64,000 nt of DNA from JAGVGT01 sp963807225 (GTDB lineage Bacteria; Desulfobacterota; Desulfobulbia; Desulfobulbales; JAGXFP01), in assembly GCA_963807225.1 (NCBI GenBank), contig CAWEAD010000006.1:62001-126000 (forward strand), in the 5' to 3' direction. A model generated the notes under the pieces. That model saw only the letters and a list, made by a program, of their open reading frames with translations, had not been told where the DNA came from and searched no databases. Positions 45,413 through 54,957 of this stretch are shown piece after piece. Each line of letters starts with the position of its first letter. The first letter of the stretch is position 1. A program made the translations under genes and the position numbers.

Positions 45413-47656
45413 ATGGCTCCGGAAGAAAAAAAAGAATTCGCTCTTGATGGGTCGGCCCAGCAGCTCTATCAGCAACTCGAGGGCATCGACGATACCTTAA
45501 GGGTGGATGACAGATTTAAGCTTGAATCCGAACTCATGACCTTCCTGCGGGAGGAAGAGAAGAGAAGGGACAATTATCGGCTGTTGATCGCCCAGGCGAC
45601 CTGCCTTTTCGTCGATATTCTGGCCGAGACCAAAAATGCCGACTTCGAGAAGGAGAATCACCCGAAAGTAAGGATTTTGCTCAATGTCCTGAAAAAGATC
45701 GCCGATCTCTCCGGCCAGGACAGCCAAATAACCTGTCGCTTCCGGGGGCAGCAAACGATCAGGGAAGCCGGCGGCGCTCCAATCGCCAACCCTGAGGCAT
45801 GCGATTACGAACTAGCCATAAATGATATACTCCTGGATTATCTGGTGGCCAAGAAAGTTGAAGAGCGGGAGACGGGCAAAGGCCAGGCCTTATGTGCGAA
45901 CCTGCTGCGGGCTTTCACGACCATGAGCGGCTTGCGGATCTTCAACTTTTCCATAAACGTCAAGGCCGGCGATGTTGAGGAAAATTCCAGGCAGTATGAG
46001 CAAGTACTCAGGTCTCTGGTCCGGTTTTACAACAGTACGAATAACGAAGATAATTTTCTCGTGCGGGATGAATACGGCCAGCCGAGCATCAATCTGACCC
46101 TCCTGGCGGCGACCAACAACGTCAGTGCCGACTCCATGCAGCGCCTGGTCGACCAGATAAAACCCCGGATGTTGGGACCCGATCCGGCCCCCGAGTTGAA
46201 ACGCTTCACGACAGTCTATGACGTAATTCTAGCCACCAAAAAGTACCAGCAGCGCTTGCGGAAAATGGTGATAGAAGTCAACAACGTGCACCAGCTCATG
46301 CTGAACAGCCTTACCAATGCCAAGCACACCTTGGCGGCGATACAGGTGTCCCGGCTGGTGCTCGCCAGATTCGGCAGCGACCCGATAAAGGTGTCGGAAC
46401 TCATTTCGAGTACCAGCAGTGATGGTTATCGCCATATCCAAAGCAAGGCCATGGGCAAGCGCTTGTCCCTGGCTACCGAATTTCTGGAGCTGGCCGAAGA
46501 AAGTGAAAACCGGGAAGACCTGCAGAATGAAGCGCTGCAGAACATCGAAGAAGGTCTGCATAACATCCCCGATGAAATATACGACGGAATCAATATCAAG
46601 GGTGATCAGGTCAGCGCCGTAGACGATCAGGGCACGGAAACCAGCTGGTCGCTGCACCGAAAAGTTTTCCAGCTGGTCAGCTACTTCAAGCAGAGGGCCT
46701 TGACGAAGATTAAGATGCGGGACATCAACAAAAAAGAAGTTGAGTTCGATGCCGTGGATTTTTCCGTGATTGCCAAAAACTGCAAGAGCACGGAGCAGGA
46801 AGCCGAACACCTGGTCCAACTGCTCAAGGACTGCTTCAGCGAAATCGGCCGTTTCCGGCGAGTTTCCTTCGAGAAGAATATTCCCGAATTTCTGAAATAC
46901 GAAGAGAATATTTTTGAATTTCTTTGGTATTACCTGAAGGAACTCGAGATCAAGGAAGACCGGCTCGCCTTTCTCAACTCCATCCAACTCCTGGTCGGTA
47001 AGTTGAAAAAACCCGAGAAGGCGCTGAATATTCTGCTGACTGACATATTCAGCCCTACTTCGCTGATGCGCTTTTCGGACCGGAACGGCTTGATCCTGGC
47101 CATCATCCTGCTCAGGGCTCATCACAAGGAAGCAAGGAGCAATATCGAGCTGACCCCCGAGGAAGTACTTTTTGTAACGGAAAACCTTGATCAGGAGATG
47201 ATCAAAGTCGGCCTGAAGTTTTTCAGATATAACCAGGAGCTGGTCGAGATCAAGGTGAGGCGTTTGACCGAGTTGCTCTTGCAGGTTTCGGTCAAGAAGG
47301 CCCAGCAGGAAGAGCAGATGCCGTTGCGCTTCCTGATTTACCTGATGCGTGAGATGGTAATATTCTGCGCCCTGATCGGCGGGAGAATATCCCAGTCCAC
47401 CGTCCGGGGAGTAGTCCGGGAATTCGGCAATCCGGATTCCTCGTTTTACCGGAAGGTTGAGGATAAAAGCCAGATCTCCCGAGGCCTGAAACTCCTGCAG
47501 GTTGCCGCCCGCGGGCTGAAAAGATTTAACGATCCCCAGTTCGCCGACCTGCTGAAAAGCATCGCCGGTCGGGAGCAGGAATTTATCGAACTTGACGACA
47601 ATCCGCCGCATCGAATTTTCGTCAAGCAGATCATGGAACAGATCGGTAAAATTTGA
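45413..47656 (+). CDS. Uncharacterised 747-residue helical protein
   Basis: Not recognised. A large acidic, almost entirely helical soluble protein without signal peptide, membrane segment or conserved catalytic motif; Cys and His are sparse. Local features are a Glu/Lys-rich N-terminus (LTFLREEEKRRDNYRLL-like), LKRFTTVYDVILATKKYQQR, and a helical C-terminal half with KVRRLTELLLQVSVKKAQQE. The start ATG is supported by GCGGGAGGTTGCTTA. Both flanks are unrelated (putA, ywbE), so it is probably monocistronic. A scaffolding or HEAT/TPR-like solenoid role is possible but is only inference from composition. Confidence 0.8.
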   Translation: MAPEEKKEFALDGSAQQLYQQLEGIDDTLRVDDRFKLESELMTFLREEEKRRDNYRLLIAQATCLFVDILAETKNADFEKENHPKVRILLNVLKKIADLSGQDSQITCRFRGQQTIREAGGAPIANPEACDYELAINDILLDYLVAKKVEERETGKGQALCANLLRAFTTMSGLRIFNFSINVKAGDVEENSRQYEQVLRSLVRFYNSTNNEDNFLVRDEYGQPSINLTLLAATNNVSADSMQRLVDQIKPRMLGPDPAPELKRFTTVYDVILATKKYQQRLRKMVIEVNNVHQLMLNSLTNAKHTLAAIQVSRLVLARFGSDPIKVSELISSTSSDGYRHIQSKAMGKRLSLATEFLELAEESENREDLQNEALQNIEEGLHNIPDEIYDGINIKGDQVSAVDDQGTETSWSLHRKVFQLVSYFKQRALTKIKMRDINKKEVEFDAVDFSVIAKNCKSTEQEAEHLVQLLKDCFSEIGRFRRVSFEKNIPEFLKYEENIFEFLWYYLKELEIKEDRLAFLNSIQLLVGKLKKPEKALNILLTDIFSPTSLMRFSDRNGLILAIILLRAHHKEARSNIELTPEEVLFVTENLDQEMIKVGLKFFRYNQELVEIKVRRLTELLLQVSVKKAQQEEQMPLRFLIYLMREMVIFCALIGGRISQSTVRGVVREFGNPDSSFYRKVEDKSQISRGLKLLQVAARGLKRFNDPQFADLLKSIAGREQEFIELDDNPPHRIFVKQIMEQIGKI

Positions 47657-47863
47657 GGGCGGGAAAAGCTTACAAGAGCGGAATCGACAACCTGCCCCGG
47701 CAGCAGGTGCGCCTCAGATAATTGATCGCCGACCTGCGCCGGGCCGGAGCCGGCTGCAGGAATCGAGCAACAGCCGATTCCTGCCTGGCAAGCTGATGCT
47801 CCTGATGTTTTGTCAATAAGTGGGTCTCAGGCAAACTCAGCTTGCCGGCCTTGGCGCCACTGA

Positions 47864-48046
47864 TCAGGCAATCTTTTTGACCCGCCCAACCTCCCCGCTT
47901 TCCAGGCGGACCTTAATGCCATGCGGGTGAGATGGCGATTTGGTCAGGATATCCCGGACGATTCCTTCCGTGAGTTTAACGGAGCGCTGATCCTCTTTTA
48001 AGACGATCAAGACTCTGAGACCGGCTTTGATCTCGCTTCGTTTCAC
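47864..48046 (-). CDS. ywbE: YwbE-family protein
   Basis: A 60-residue basic protein of the YwbE (DUF2196) family: KRSEIKAGLRVLIVLKEDQR, then a repetitive beta-rich part LTEGIVRDILTKSPSHPHGI and KVRLESGEVGRV. The family is widespread; its function is unknown, and a KOW-like nucleic-acid-binding fold is plausible. It follows the DUF4203-like gene on the minus strand with a 4-bp overlap, so the two form a unit. A fragment of another copy lies at 41970-42015. Confidence 0.88.
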   Translation of the reverse strand: MKRSEIKAGLRVLIVLKEDQRSVKLTEGIVRDILTKSPSHPHGIKVRLESGEVGRVKKIA

Positions 48047-48564
48047 AAAGTATGCCGGTCATCTTTCAAGGGTGGAAACAGTTTTCCCTGAATCAGAAAA
48101 CCCGCCACGGCCAGAATAACGAAGACCACGAAATCAAGTAAAGGGCTCAAAGGTAATTCTCCGACAATGGCGCCGGCCCCTACCAGGCAGGCGAGTACGG
48201 TTATCGCTTCATCCATGATCAAGGTGGCGATTACCGCGCCGATTAAGCCGATCCCGATGATCACCCAAAGCATGGCACCGTTTTCAGGCAAGGCCAGGAA
48301 CTGGCTCACCCGCACGGCAAGAAAAACTCCGGCAAAAAAACCGGCCACGGTAAAGGCCAGGCGCTGGGCCAGAATGGCCAGCAACGCCCCGAGACAACCC
48401 ATGCCGATGGCAATGGCAAGTTGTATCGACTGCGGCTGAGCGCTAAAATACATCCTGGTTATTTCCATGCCGAAAAGAAAGCCGGCAATTCCGATAAAAA
48501 GCCAGAATAACTTGCGCCCGAACAACAGTAAAAGAACGCCGACGACTATATTGTAGATTTGCAT
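48043..48564 (-). CDS. DUF4203-like membrane protein
   Basis: A 173-residue protein with about six hydrophobic helices: IYNIVVGVLLLLFGRKLFWL, FIGIAGFLFGMEIT, a Gly-rich IGMGCLGALLAILAQRLAF, then VAGFFAGVFLAV, VIIGIGLIGAVIATLIMDEA and a final LDFVVFVILAVAGFLIQ. The pattern resembles DUF4203/TMEM198-like proteins. The function is unknown. It overlaps ywbE by 4 bp. Confidence 0.7.
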   Translation of the reverse strand: MQIYNIVVGVLLLLFGRKLFWLFIGIAGFLFGMEITRMYFSAQPQSIQLAIAIGMGCLGALLAILAQRLAFTVAGFFAGVFLAVRVSQFLALPENGAMLWVIIGIGLIGAVIATLIMDEAITVLACLVGAGAIVGELPLSPLLDFVVFVILAVAGFLIQGKLFPPLKDDRHTL

Positions 48565-48668
48565 ATTTGTCCCGTTACTGAGTAATAATTAAGATCCTGT
48601 CCCCTGCCGTTTTCGCCAGAATTTCACCGGTCGATTCCCGACCGGATTCGCCGGCCTCCCCGCCGGGG

Positions 48669-49082
48669 TTATTCAGCCAATTCCCCTGCCCTTACCAAGG
48701 CCGCCTGCGCGCCCGCCGGATCGCCGCTCTTGGCGCGCGCCTCACTGATCAGGCGCCAGTTCGAGGCGCGCAGAACTTTGTCGGAACCGGCCCACGAATT
48801 GGAACGGGCGGCGAGACTCTCGGCTTGTGGATAGTTGCCTTCCCGCAGGTGCAACTCTGCCAGCTCATGCCATAAAGCCGGGTTCCTCGGCTCGATGCGC
48901 AGAGCCCGTTCGAGCGTGGCGCTGGCGGCGGGAAATCGTCCCTGGTCAGCACTGGTGTGAGCTGTGTCCAGAAGCGCCAGCACGGCCTGATTGTCGGAAA
49001 CTTGCGGTCCAGGGCCACGCTGCGCCGCGCAAGCGGAAAGCAAGGTTACGGTGAACAGAAGAATGGAAAGACGGAACAACAT
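48669..49082 (-). CDS. Lipoprotein with tetratricopeptide repeat
   Basis: A 137-residue exported protein. The signal peptide ends in the lipobox LLSAC (Cys at residue 18), so it is lipid-anchored in the envelope. The mature part has TPR helices: HTSADQGRFPAASATLERAL, RIEPRNPALWHELAELHLRE, then GNYPQAESLAARS. It resembles short TPR lipoproteins found next to penicillin-binding proteins, and mrcB is the next gene upstream on the same strand. A role as PBP partner (LpoB-like) is conceivable, but the sequence does not show it. Confidence 0.82.
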   Translation of the reverse strand: MLFRLSILLFTVTLLSACAAQRGPGPQVSDNQAVLALLDTAHTSADQGRFPAASATLERALRIEPRNPALWHELAELHLREGNYPQAESLAARSNSWAGSDKVLRASNWRLISEARAKSGDPAGAQAALVRAGELAE

Positions 49083-49247
49083 TCCTGGCCGCCTGGCAAT
49101 AAGATTGTCGGGAAATTCAATTTTTACCTGGAAATCATACCCGCTGGGGCATCGCTTGTGAAGCGGGAAAATCCTGGCTGGGCCCTAGAGCTGGGCGGTC
49201 GGTCGCCGGGGAGCACCGGATGGGGCGGAGATTCACGGCTGCCAGGA

Positions 49248-51557
49248 TCAATCAAACAGGCGGTGAAACCAACTTTTCATGAGGGTACCGCCGGAGCGGG
49301 CGCAAGGCGCGAAATCATCGGGAGCGGAGCCGCGGATGAAGGGAATTTCCACTGCCCCGCCGCAGTCCCGGTCGGCGCGCAGACCGGTTGAAGGATCGAT
49401 TAACACCAGCTCCACATTATCCGGCATTGGCGGCACCAGGGGCTCAGGATGCAACCGGGCCATGAGTTCCCCCCAGACCGGCAGCGCCCCGCTCGCCCCG
49501 GTTAAGCCGGTCGGCCGGTCATCGTCGTACCCGACCCAGACGACCGCAACGCGGTCACCGGTATAGCCGGCGAACCAGGAATCGCGAAAGTCGTCCGTTG
49601 TTCCGGTTTTTCCCGCCGGAGAGAGTTCGGGAGAAAGGTAGCCGGAAAGTTCCCGGGCCGTCCCCTGCCGCACTACGCCCTGCAGGGCCGCGGTCAGAAG
49701 ATAGGCCGGCCCCGGTTCGATCGCCTGTTCCACGGATAGTGCATAGTGCTGCAACGGCTTGCCGCCGGCGGTGACCACTTCACGGATGGCTCGCAAGGGG
49801 GCGCGGAAACCACCGCTCCCGATGGTCTGGTACATCTGGGCAACCTCCATGGGCGACAGATTTACTGCCCCCAGGAGACTCGCGGCATACGGCGGCAAAT
49901 CCCGACTGATGCCCAGGCGGCGGGCATAATCGAGGACGTTTTGCACACCCAGCGCTTCTCCCAGGCGCGCGGTGGCCACGTTGTAGGAATTGGCCAGGGC
50001 CGTGCGCAGGGCCACCTGACCGTGGCTGACCCGATCATAATTCTTCGGCTCCCAGACCGGGCGCCCGGGCTCATTCCAGCTCAACGGCTCATCGTCCAGC
50101 CGGGTGACCAGCGTATACTCTTCCGGCCTGGCGAGGGCGGTCAGATATACCGCCGGTTTCATGACTGACCCGACCGGCCTGGCCAAATCGACGGCCCGGT
50201 TGAAACCGGGGTAGCTCGGGTCACGTCCGCCTACCAGTCCCTGCACTTCACCACTCTGAAGGTCGGCGACGATGATCGCGCCTTCCAGGCGGCCCGTTTC
50301 ATCGGTACCGGCGGGGTCCGCCTTACCGGTTCGCTCATCCAACCGGGCCAATCCGGAGGACAAGACGGATTCAGCGGCGGCCTGGACCTGCGGGTCGAGG
50401 GTGGTAAAGATCCGCAACCCCTCGGAGCGGAGATCCGTTTCCCGGTAGAAACTCAAGAGCTGCTGACGTACGAGGTCGAGAAAGGCCGGATAACGCGTCG
50501 TTCCCATCTCCGGTTTGGCGACCACCTCCAACGGGGCCCTTTTCGCTTCAAGGTACTGCTCGTCGGTGATGTACTTCTGCTGATGCATTGCCGCCAGGGC
50601 GATATTCCGCCGCGTCAGAGCGCGGTCGGGGTGATGCCGCGGATCGTAGTACGAGGGCCCCTTGACCATGCCCACTAGTAACGCCGCCTCCGGCAGGCTC
50701 AGATCCTTGAGACGCTTGGCGAAATAGAACTGCGCCGCCAGCCCGAAACCGTGGATCGCCCGGTTCCGGTCCTGTCCGAGATAGATCTCGTTGATATAGG
50801 TTTCAAGAATGTCGTTCTTCCGATAATGGCGCTCGAGAAGAACCGCCATCAGCATTTCGGTTACCTTGCGCCTGATCGTGCGTTCCGGGGTCAGGAAAAA
50901 ATTCTTGACCAGTTGCTGGGTCAGCGTACTGCCGCCCTGCACCCCCCGACCGGAAACGGTGCTTAGAAAGGCGCGCGCTATCCCGCGCGGATCAATGCCG
51001 ATATGGGAATAAAAATTCCGGTCCTCGACCGCGATCAACCCTTGCACGACGAAGGTCGGCACCTCGTCGAAGCTCACCAGCAAACGATCCTCGTTCTGGC
51101 CGGGATAGATGCCGCCGATGTATTCCGGGTCCAGCCTGGCCAGGTTGACCGGGGTGTTGTTTTGGAAATTGACCAGGGTGGCGATGCGGTCGGCGTCGAA
51201 AGACAGATGTAGAAATTGCCGGGCTTGAACCCCGTCCCAAAAGACGAAGGAAGGCGTTACCAGATCGAACTCATCGTCAGCGCGTTGGAAACGTCCCGGC
51301 TCATCACCCCGAAGCCCCTCTCGGTAACCGAGCTCCCGCAGTTCCAGGGCCAACTCCTCCGGGCCGAGTCTGGCCCCGACGAAAAGTTCCAGCGGACGAG
51401 CGTAGACCCGTGCGGGTAAAGCGAAGCGACGTCCTTCGAATTCGGTTCTGACTCGGAGGTCAAGATAGAAGGCGTAGACGCCGAGACCGATCAGGCCGGC
51501 GACCAGGGCCGCTACCAAGGCTCGGCCCAAAAATCTGATCTGGATATGGGATCTCAT
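49248..51557 (-). CDS. mrcB: Penicillin-binding protein 1B (bifunctional transglycosylase/transpeptidase)
   Basis: Class A PBP that polymerises and cross-links peptidoglycan at the inner membrane. Residues about 13-31 form the membrane anchor (LVAALVAGLIGLGVYAFYLD), followed by a UB2H-like region. The GT51 domain has AVEDRNFYSHIGIDPRGIAR, GGSTLTQQLVKNFFL and KNDILETYINEIYLGQ. The transpeptidase domain has the SxxK motif in RPVGSVMKPAVYLTAL, SxN in ANSYNVATARLGE, and KTGTT near the C-terminus. The 769 residues and UB2H make it PBP1B rather than PBP1A. The start ATG at 51557 (MRSHIQIRFLG) is the best choice. Confidence 0.93.
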   Translation of the reverse strand: MRSHIQIRFLGRALVAALVAGLIGLGVYAFYLDLRVRTEFEGRRFALPARVYARPLELFVGARLGPEELALELRELGYREGLRGDEPGRFQRADDEFDLVTPSFVFWDGVQARQFLHLSFDADRIATLVNFQNNTPVNLARLDPEYIGGIYPGQNEDRLLVSFDEVPTFVVQGLIAVEDRNFYSHIGIDPRGIARAFLSTVSGRGVQGGSTLTQQLVKNFFLTPERTIRRKVTEMLMAVLLERHYRKNDILETYINEIYLGQDRNRAIHGFGLAAQFYFAKRLKDLSLPEAALLVGMVKGPSYYDPRHHPDRALTRRNIALAAMHQQKYITDEQYLEAKRAPLEVVAKPEMGTTRYPAFLDLVRQQLLSFYRETDLRSEGLRIFTTLDPQVQAAAESVLSSGLARLDERTGKADPAGTDETGRLEGAIIVADLQSGEVQGLVGGRDPSYPGFNRAVDLARPVGSVMKPAVYLTALARPEEYTLVTRLDDEPLSWNEPGRPVWEPKNYDRVSHGQVALRTALANSYNVATARLGEALGVQNVLDYARRLGISRDLPPYAASLLGAVNLSPMEVAQMYQTIGSGGFRAPLRAIREVVTAGGKPLQHYALSVEQAIEPGPAYLLTAALQGVVRQGTARELSGYLSPELSPAGKTGTTDDFRDSWFAGYTGDRVAVVWVGYDDDRPTGLTGASGALPVWGELMARLHPEPLVPPMPDNVELVLIDPSTGLRADRDCGGAVEIPFIRGSAPDDFAPCARSGGTLMKSWFHRLFD

Positions 51558-51697
51558 GACTGGAAATGTTACCTCCGGACCATAATAGGTGGCATGCTCC
51601 CTATTGCAAGCACAATCTGTCTCCCTGATCCTTAATTTATCCCGCCGCCGGTCTTATTTTTTAATCAGGAACAGCAAACCAAGCGGAGGTGATGCTC

Positions 51698-52147
51698 ATG
51701 AAAATCGGCGAAGTATGCAACCGCGAAGTGGTGATAATCGATCAGCACGATTCCATCCTGGATGCGGCCAAACTGATGCGTCACCTGCATGTCGGTGATG
51801 TGGTGGTGGTCGGCGACATGCAGAGTGACCGGCATCCGGTCGGCATCCTGACCGACCGGGACATTGTCGTGGAACTGGTGGCCCTGAAAGTCGATCCTGA
51901 GGCGGTCTCGATCGGTGAGGCCATGAGTTTCGAGCTGGTCACCGCCCGGGAAGAGGACGGGGTCGACGAAACCGTCGAGAAGATGCGGGCTCGCGGCATA
52001 CGCCGCGTCCCGGTGGTCAACGGCGAGGGCGGTCTGGAAGGGATATTCTCGCTGGACGACTACATCGAGTTGCTGGCCGAACAGTTCGGTAATCTGGTGC
52101 AGGTGATCAAGACCGAGCAGCGCCAGGAATCCCGGGAGCGGCCATGA
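51698..52147 (+). CDS. CBS-domain protein
   Basis: A 149-residue protein made of a CBS pair: MKIGEVCNREVVIIDQHDSI, then VGILTDRDIVVELVALKV in the first, and VTAREEDGVDETVEKMRARG with RRVPVVNGEGGLEGIFSLDD in the second. Such stand-alone Bateman modules bind adenosyl ligands and regulate partners, or sense NAD(H)/AMP. The ATG at 51698 is preferred over GTG 51689 because GGAGG lies 8 nt upstream. The target is unknown; divergent from mrcB. Confidence 0.9.
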   Translation: MKIGEVCNREVVIIDQHDSILDAAKLMRHLHVGDVVVVGDMQSDRHPVGILTDRDIVVELVALKVDPEAVSIGEAMSFELVTAREEDGVDETVEKMRARGIRRVPVVNGEGGLEGIFSLDDYIELLAEQFGNLVQVIKTEQRQESRERP

Positions 52148-52234
52148 TAAGAGCGGGATGGCGGTCGGGGACTATGTCCGAAGAGCAGCGTAGTCCAACC
52201 GGCGCATTAACTGCCTCGGGACAAACCGTAAATG

Positions 52235-52601
52235 TCACCAAAGAACAATGACCTTTTTACCGTCCTGCATCGCGGCGCGTATTTTTTCCATATGCCGCAG
52301 GGCGGCGATTTCTCTGGCAATATCGCCCGGCCGAACCGACAGTTTTTCAGAGAGTTCGGCCGGGCTCGCAGCCACCTGATTTCTGAATCAGGCGAAGGAT
52401 CTTCTGTTGGAGGCTACCGCTAAGTTCGGTTGTATCGCCGCTCTCTTTGGCGAGTGAGGCGCTGCGTACCGCCCAGGGATCACAGGTTCGCACCGGAGAC
52501 AAGGCATCCATGTAACAGTCATCGCACAATAACCGCCCGTGAAAATCTCTTCCCTCGCCCGCTTCAATCTCGGCCCGGCAATTTTCTTTCTGACACAACA
52601 T
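52235..52601 (-). pseudogene. Small zinc-ribbon (LIM-like) protein gene, frameshifted
   Basis: The first part reads MLCQKENCRAEIEAGEGRDF, then HGRLLCDDCYMDALSP, giving C-x4-C and CxxC pairs, then LSGSLQQKILRLIQKSGGCE. There the frame is lost; removing one C from the run at about 52370 restores AELSEKLSVRPGDIAREIAA, then LRHMEKIRAAMQDGKKVIVL, ending at the TGA at 52235. The corrected protein is 121 residues: a zinc ribbon plus a winged-helix-like end. Either a real frameshift or a homopolymer error; the well-preserved downstream part favours an error or a very recent event. Confidence 0.7.
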
Positions 52602-52842
52602 GGCCAACTCCGGGTACTGACTGTTGATGATTCAAGTTATCCGTTTGCAGCTTGGGTGTGGTCCGTGGGAGGCTGATATTATAATATCCCGGCCAACCCG
52701 AGCAACTGGTAAATTGAAAACCCCGGTTTGTCCCCTTCTTGCCCAAGGGTCTTCCGGCAGAGGTCAACCAAGGGCGCGAGCCAATTCCTGCTCCCCGACA
52801 AATCGTTAGCGGTTCCTGGAAATTACCGTCGCGAGGTTCCGT

Positions 52843-53505
52843 TTATGCAACTCTTCTGATGCAGCCGGGCGCGTCGTGCCTGACGTCGTTGACCATCCGG
52901 CTGACCGGGTGGGCCACGAGCAGGAAGGGATCGTGCGGGTGGATGAAATTCAGGTCATGGATCGGGTCGGCCACCAGGTCGAGCCAGGTGCCCCGCCGGG
53001 TCGGGGGAACGATCAGCGGCATCCGGTCATGGAGTCTGGCCACTACGCCGTTGGCGCTGGTGGTGATGATCGTGGTCGACTCAACAGTCTCCCCTGCCCC
53101 GCCCTGCCACTGTTCCCACAGTCCGGCAAAGGTGAACAGCCCCTTGTTCTTCATCCGGATGAAGTAGGGCCTTTTTTCACTGTCGTGGTGCTGCCACTCG
53201 TAAAAACCGTCGGCCGGGATCAAACAGCGCCTCTTCTTGTAGGCTTCCCGAAAGGCCGGTTTCTCGGCCAGGGTCTCGGCCCGGGCGTTGATCGTCCGGT
53301 AGGCGATCTTCTCGTCCTTGGCCCAGGCGGGAATCAACCCCCAGCGGGCCAGGGCCGGTTTCAGGTAACCGTGCTCGCCCTTCTTGATAATGGGAATGGT
53401 CTGGGAAGGCGCGATATTGTAACGCGGCGGGAAGTCGAGCTCTTGCCGCAGGTGGAATTCTACCTTGATCTCTTCAGGTTTTATGATGGTGAACCGGCCG
53501 CACAT
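52843..53505 (-). CDS. YedK/HMCES (SRAP) protein: abasic-site DNA-protein crosslinker
   Basis: SOS-response-associated peptidase family, which attaches covalently to abasic sites in single-stranded DNA through its N-terminal Cys2. The mature start is MCGRFTIIKPEEI (ATG at 53505), giving 220 residues; the open frame to 53619 upstream is rejected because Cys2 must be exposed. Family motifs are RYNIAPSQTIPII, ARWGLIPAWAKDEKIAYRTI, NARAETLAEKPAFREAYKKR and CLIPADGFYEW, with the catalytic Glu in FYEW and His in RLHDRMPLIV. Intact and monocistronic. Confidence 0.95.
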   Translation of the reverse strand: MCGRFTIIKPEEIKVEFHLRQELDFPPRYNIAPSQTIPIIKKGEHGYLKPALARWGLIPAWAKDEKIAYRTINARAETLAEKPAFREAYKKRRCLIPADGFYEWQHHDSEKRPYFIRMKNKGLFTFAGLWEQWQGGAGETVESTTIITTSANGVVARLHDRMPLIVPPTRRGTWLDLVADPIHDLNFIHPHDPFLLVAHPVSRMVNDVRHDAPGCIRRVA

Positions 53506-53705
53506 ATCCCAGCTTTGCTCCCTCGCTATCCCGGCCTGACCGCTTTTGGTCAAGGAGCAGGCGCAACTTGACTTTACTTTAGCTCGATGCCTAGACTGGC
53601 TAAGAGAATAAATTCTCATTTTTCCTCTGGTCCCGCCGGATCATTTTACCGCCCCGGGTAGTCTTGCACCAGGAGTAACATCAGCTTACCAAGGAGATCT
53701 CAACC

Positions 53706-54749
53706 ATGCCAACCATCCCCGCTTATGCCGCCATGACCGCCAAAGCTCAGTTAAAACCGTACCCCATCGAACGCCGGGAACCAGGAGCGCACGAGGTCTT
53801 GATCGACATTCTCTACTGTGGCGTTTGTCACTCCGATATTCACCAGGCCCGCAATGAATGGGGGGGCTCGATCTTCCCGATGGTTCCCGGCCACGAGATT
53901 GTCGGCACCGTTGCCAAGACCGGAGCCCAGGTCGGCAAATGGCGGGTCGGCGACACCGTCGGGGTCGGCTGCTTCGTCGATTCCTGCCGAAAATGCGAGG
54001 CCTGCCGTGAAGGTGAAGAGCAATTCTGTGCGGAAGGGATGAGCGTCACCTACAACGGTTACGAACGCGACGGCAAGACCCCGACCTACGGGGGCTACTC
54101 GACCCGCATTACGGTGAATGAGGATTACGTCCTGCGCATCCCGGCGGGAATGCCGCTGGAACGGGTGGCGCCGCTGCTCTGTGCCGGGATCACCACCTAC
54201 TCGCCGCTCAAGCGCTTTGGCGTCAAGCCCGGAGACCAGGTCGCCATTCTGGGCTTAGGGGGCCTCGGTCATATGGGAGTCAAAATCGCCAAGGCCATGG
54301 GGGCCAAGGTCACGGTGCTCAGCCACTCACCGGGCAAGCGGGATGCCGCCCTGGCCCTGGGCGCCGACGATTTCGTGGTCACCAGTGACCCGGATGCCTT
54401 CCGGAAGAATGCCAAGCGCTTCGATTTCATCCTCGACACGGTCTCCGCCCGGCACGACTATAACGCCTATCTTGAGCTGTTGAAGCGGGACCGGACCATG
54501 GTCCTGGTCGGCATCCCCGATCCCATCCCGCTGGCCGCCGGCTCCCTGGTCATGCAGCGCCGCCATCTGGCCGGCTCGCTGATCGGCGGTATCCGGGAAA
54601 CCCAGGAGATGCTCGATTTCTGTGCCCGGCATGGCGTGCTGTCCGATGTCGAGGTGATTCCGATCCAGAAAATCAACGAGGCCTACGAGCGGGTGCTGGC
54701 CAGTGATGTACGCTACAGATTCGTGATCGACCTGGCCAGCCTGAAATGA
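53706..54749 (+). CDS. Zinc-dependent NAD(P) alcohol dehydrogenase (YahK/cinnamyl type)
   Basis: A 347-residue medium-chain dehydrogenase. The catalytic zinc ligands are in YCGVCHSDIHQARNE and VPGHEIVGTV; the structural zinc has four Cys in CFVDSCRKCEACREGEEQFC. The Rossmann motif is VAILGLGGLGHMGVKIAKAM. It matches the YahK/CAD group, which reduces aldehydes with NADPH. The ribosome binding site AAGGAGAT is good. Monocistronic, so the physiological substrate cannot be inferred. Confidence 0.93.
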   Translation: MPTIPAYAAMTAKAQLKPYPIERREPGAHEVLIDILYCGVCHSDIHQARNEWGGSIFPMVPGHEIVGTVAKTGAQVGKWRVGDTVGVGCFVDSCRKCEACREGEEQFCAEGMSVTYNGYERDGKTPTYGGYSTRITVNEDYVLRIPAGMPLERVAPLLCAGITTYSPLKRFGVKPGDQVAILGLGGLGHMGVKIAKAMGAKVTVLSHSPGKRDAALALGADDFVVTSDPDAFRKNAKRFDFILDTVSARHDYNAYLELLKRDRTMVLVGIPDPIPLAAGSLVMQRRHLAGSLIGGIRETQEMLDFCARHGVLSDVEVIPIQKINEAYERVLASDVRYRFVIDLASLK

Positions 54750-54957
54750 AAACAATTATCCCCTCGGCCTGAGAGGGAAGTTAGAGGCCCCGTCTCCCTC
54801 AGGAACCCCGGTGCCCCTTGAGGGTATGAAAGAAGGGATCAGGGGATGGGCAGGCATTCAAACAATCTTGCTCTTCTCGGCACCAAGCATGGGGTTGAGG
54901 CCGTCACCCGAGGGTGGGGGGAACCCTCGCCAGTTGGGGTAATATCCGTGAGGTGAA

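Noticed and set aside
52673..52690. AT palindrome GATATTATAATATC upstream of the zinc-ribbon gene
   Set aside because: Short and unaccompanied by another site; likely a promoter AT-tract.
52843..53619. Extended YedK start at 53619
   Set aside because: The family requires Cys at position 2 after Met removal; this is given only by the ATG at 53505.
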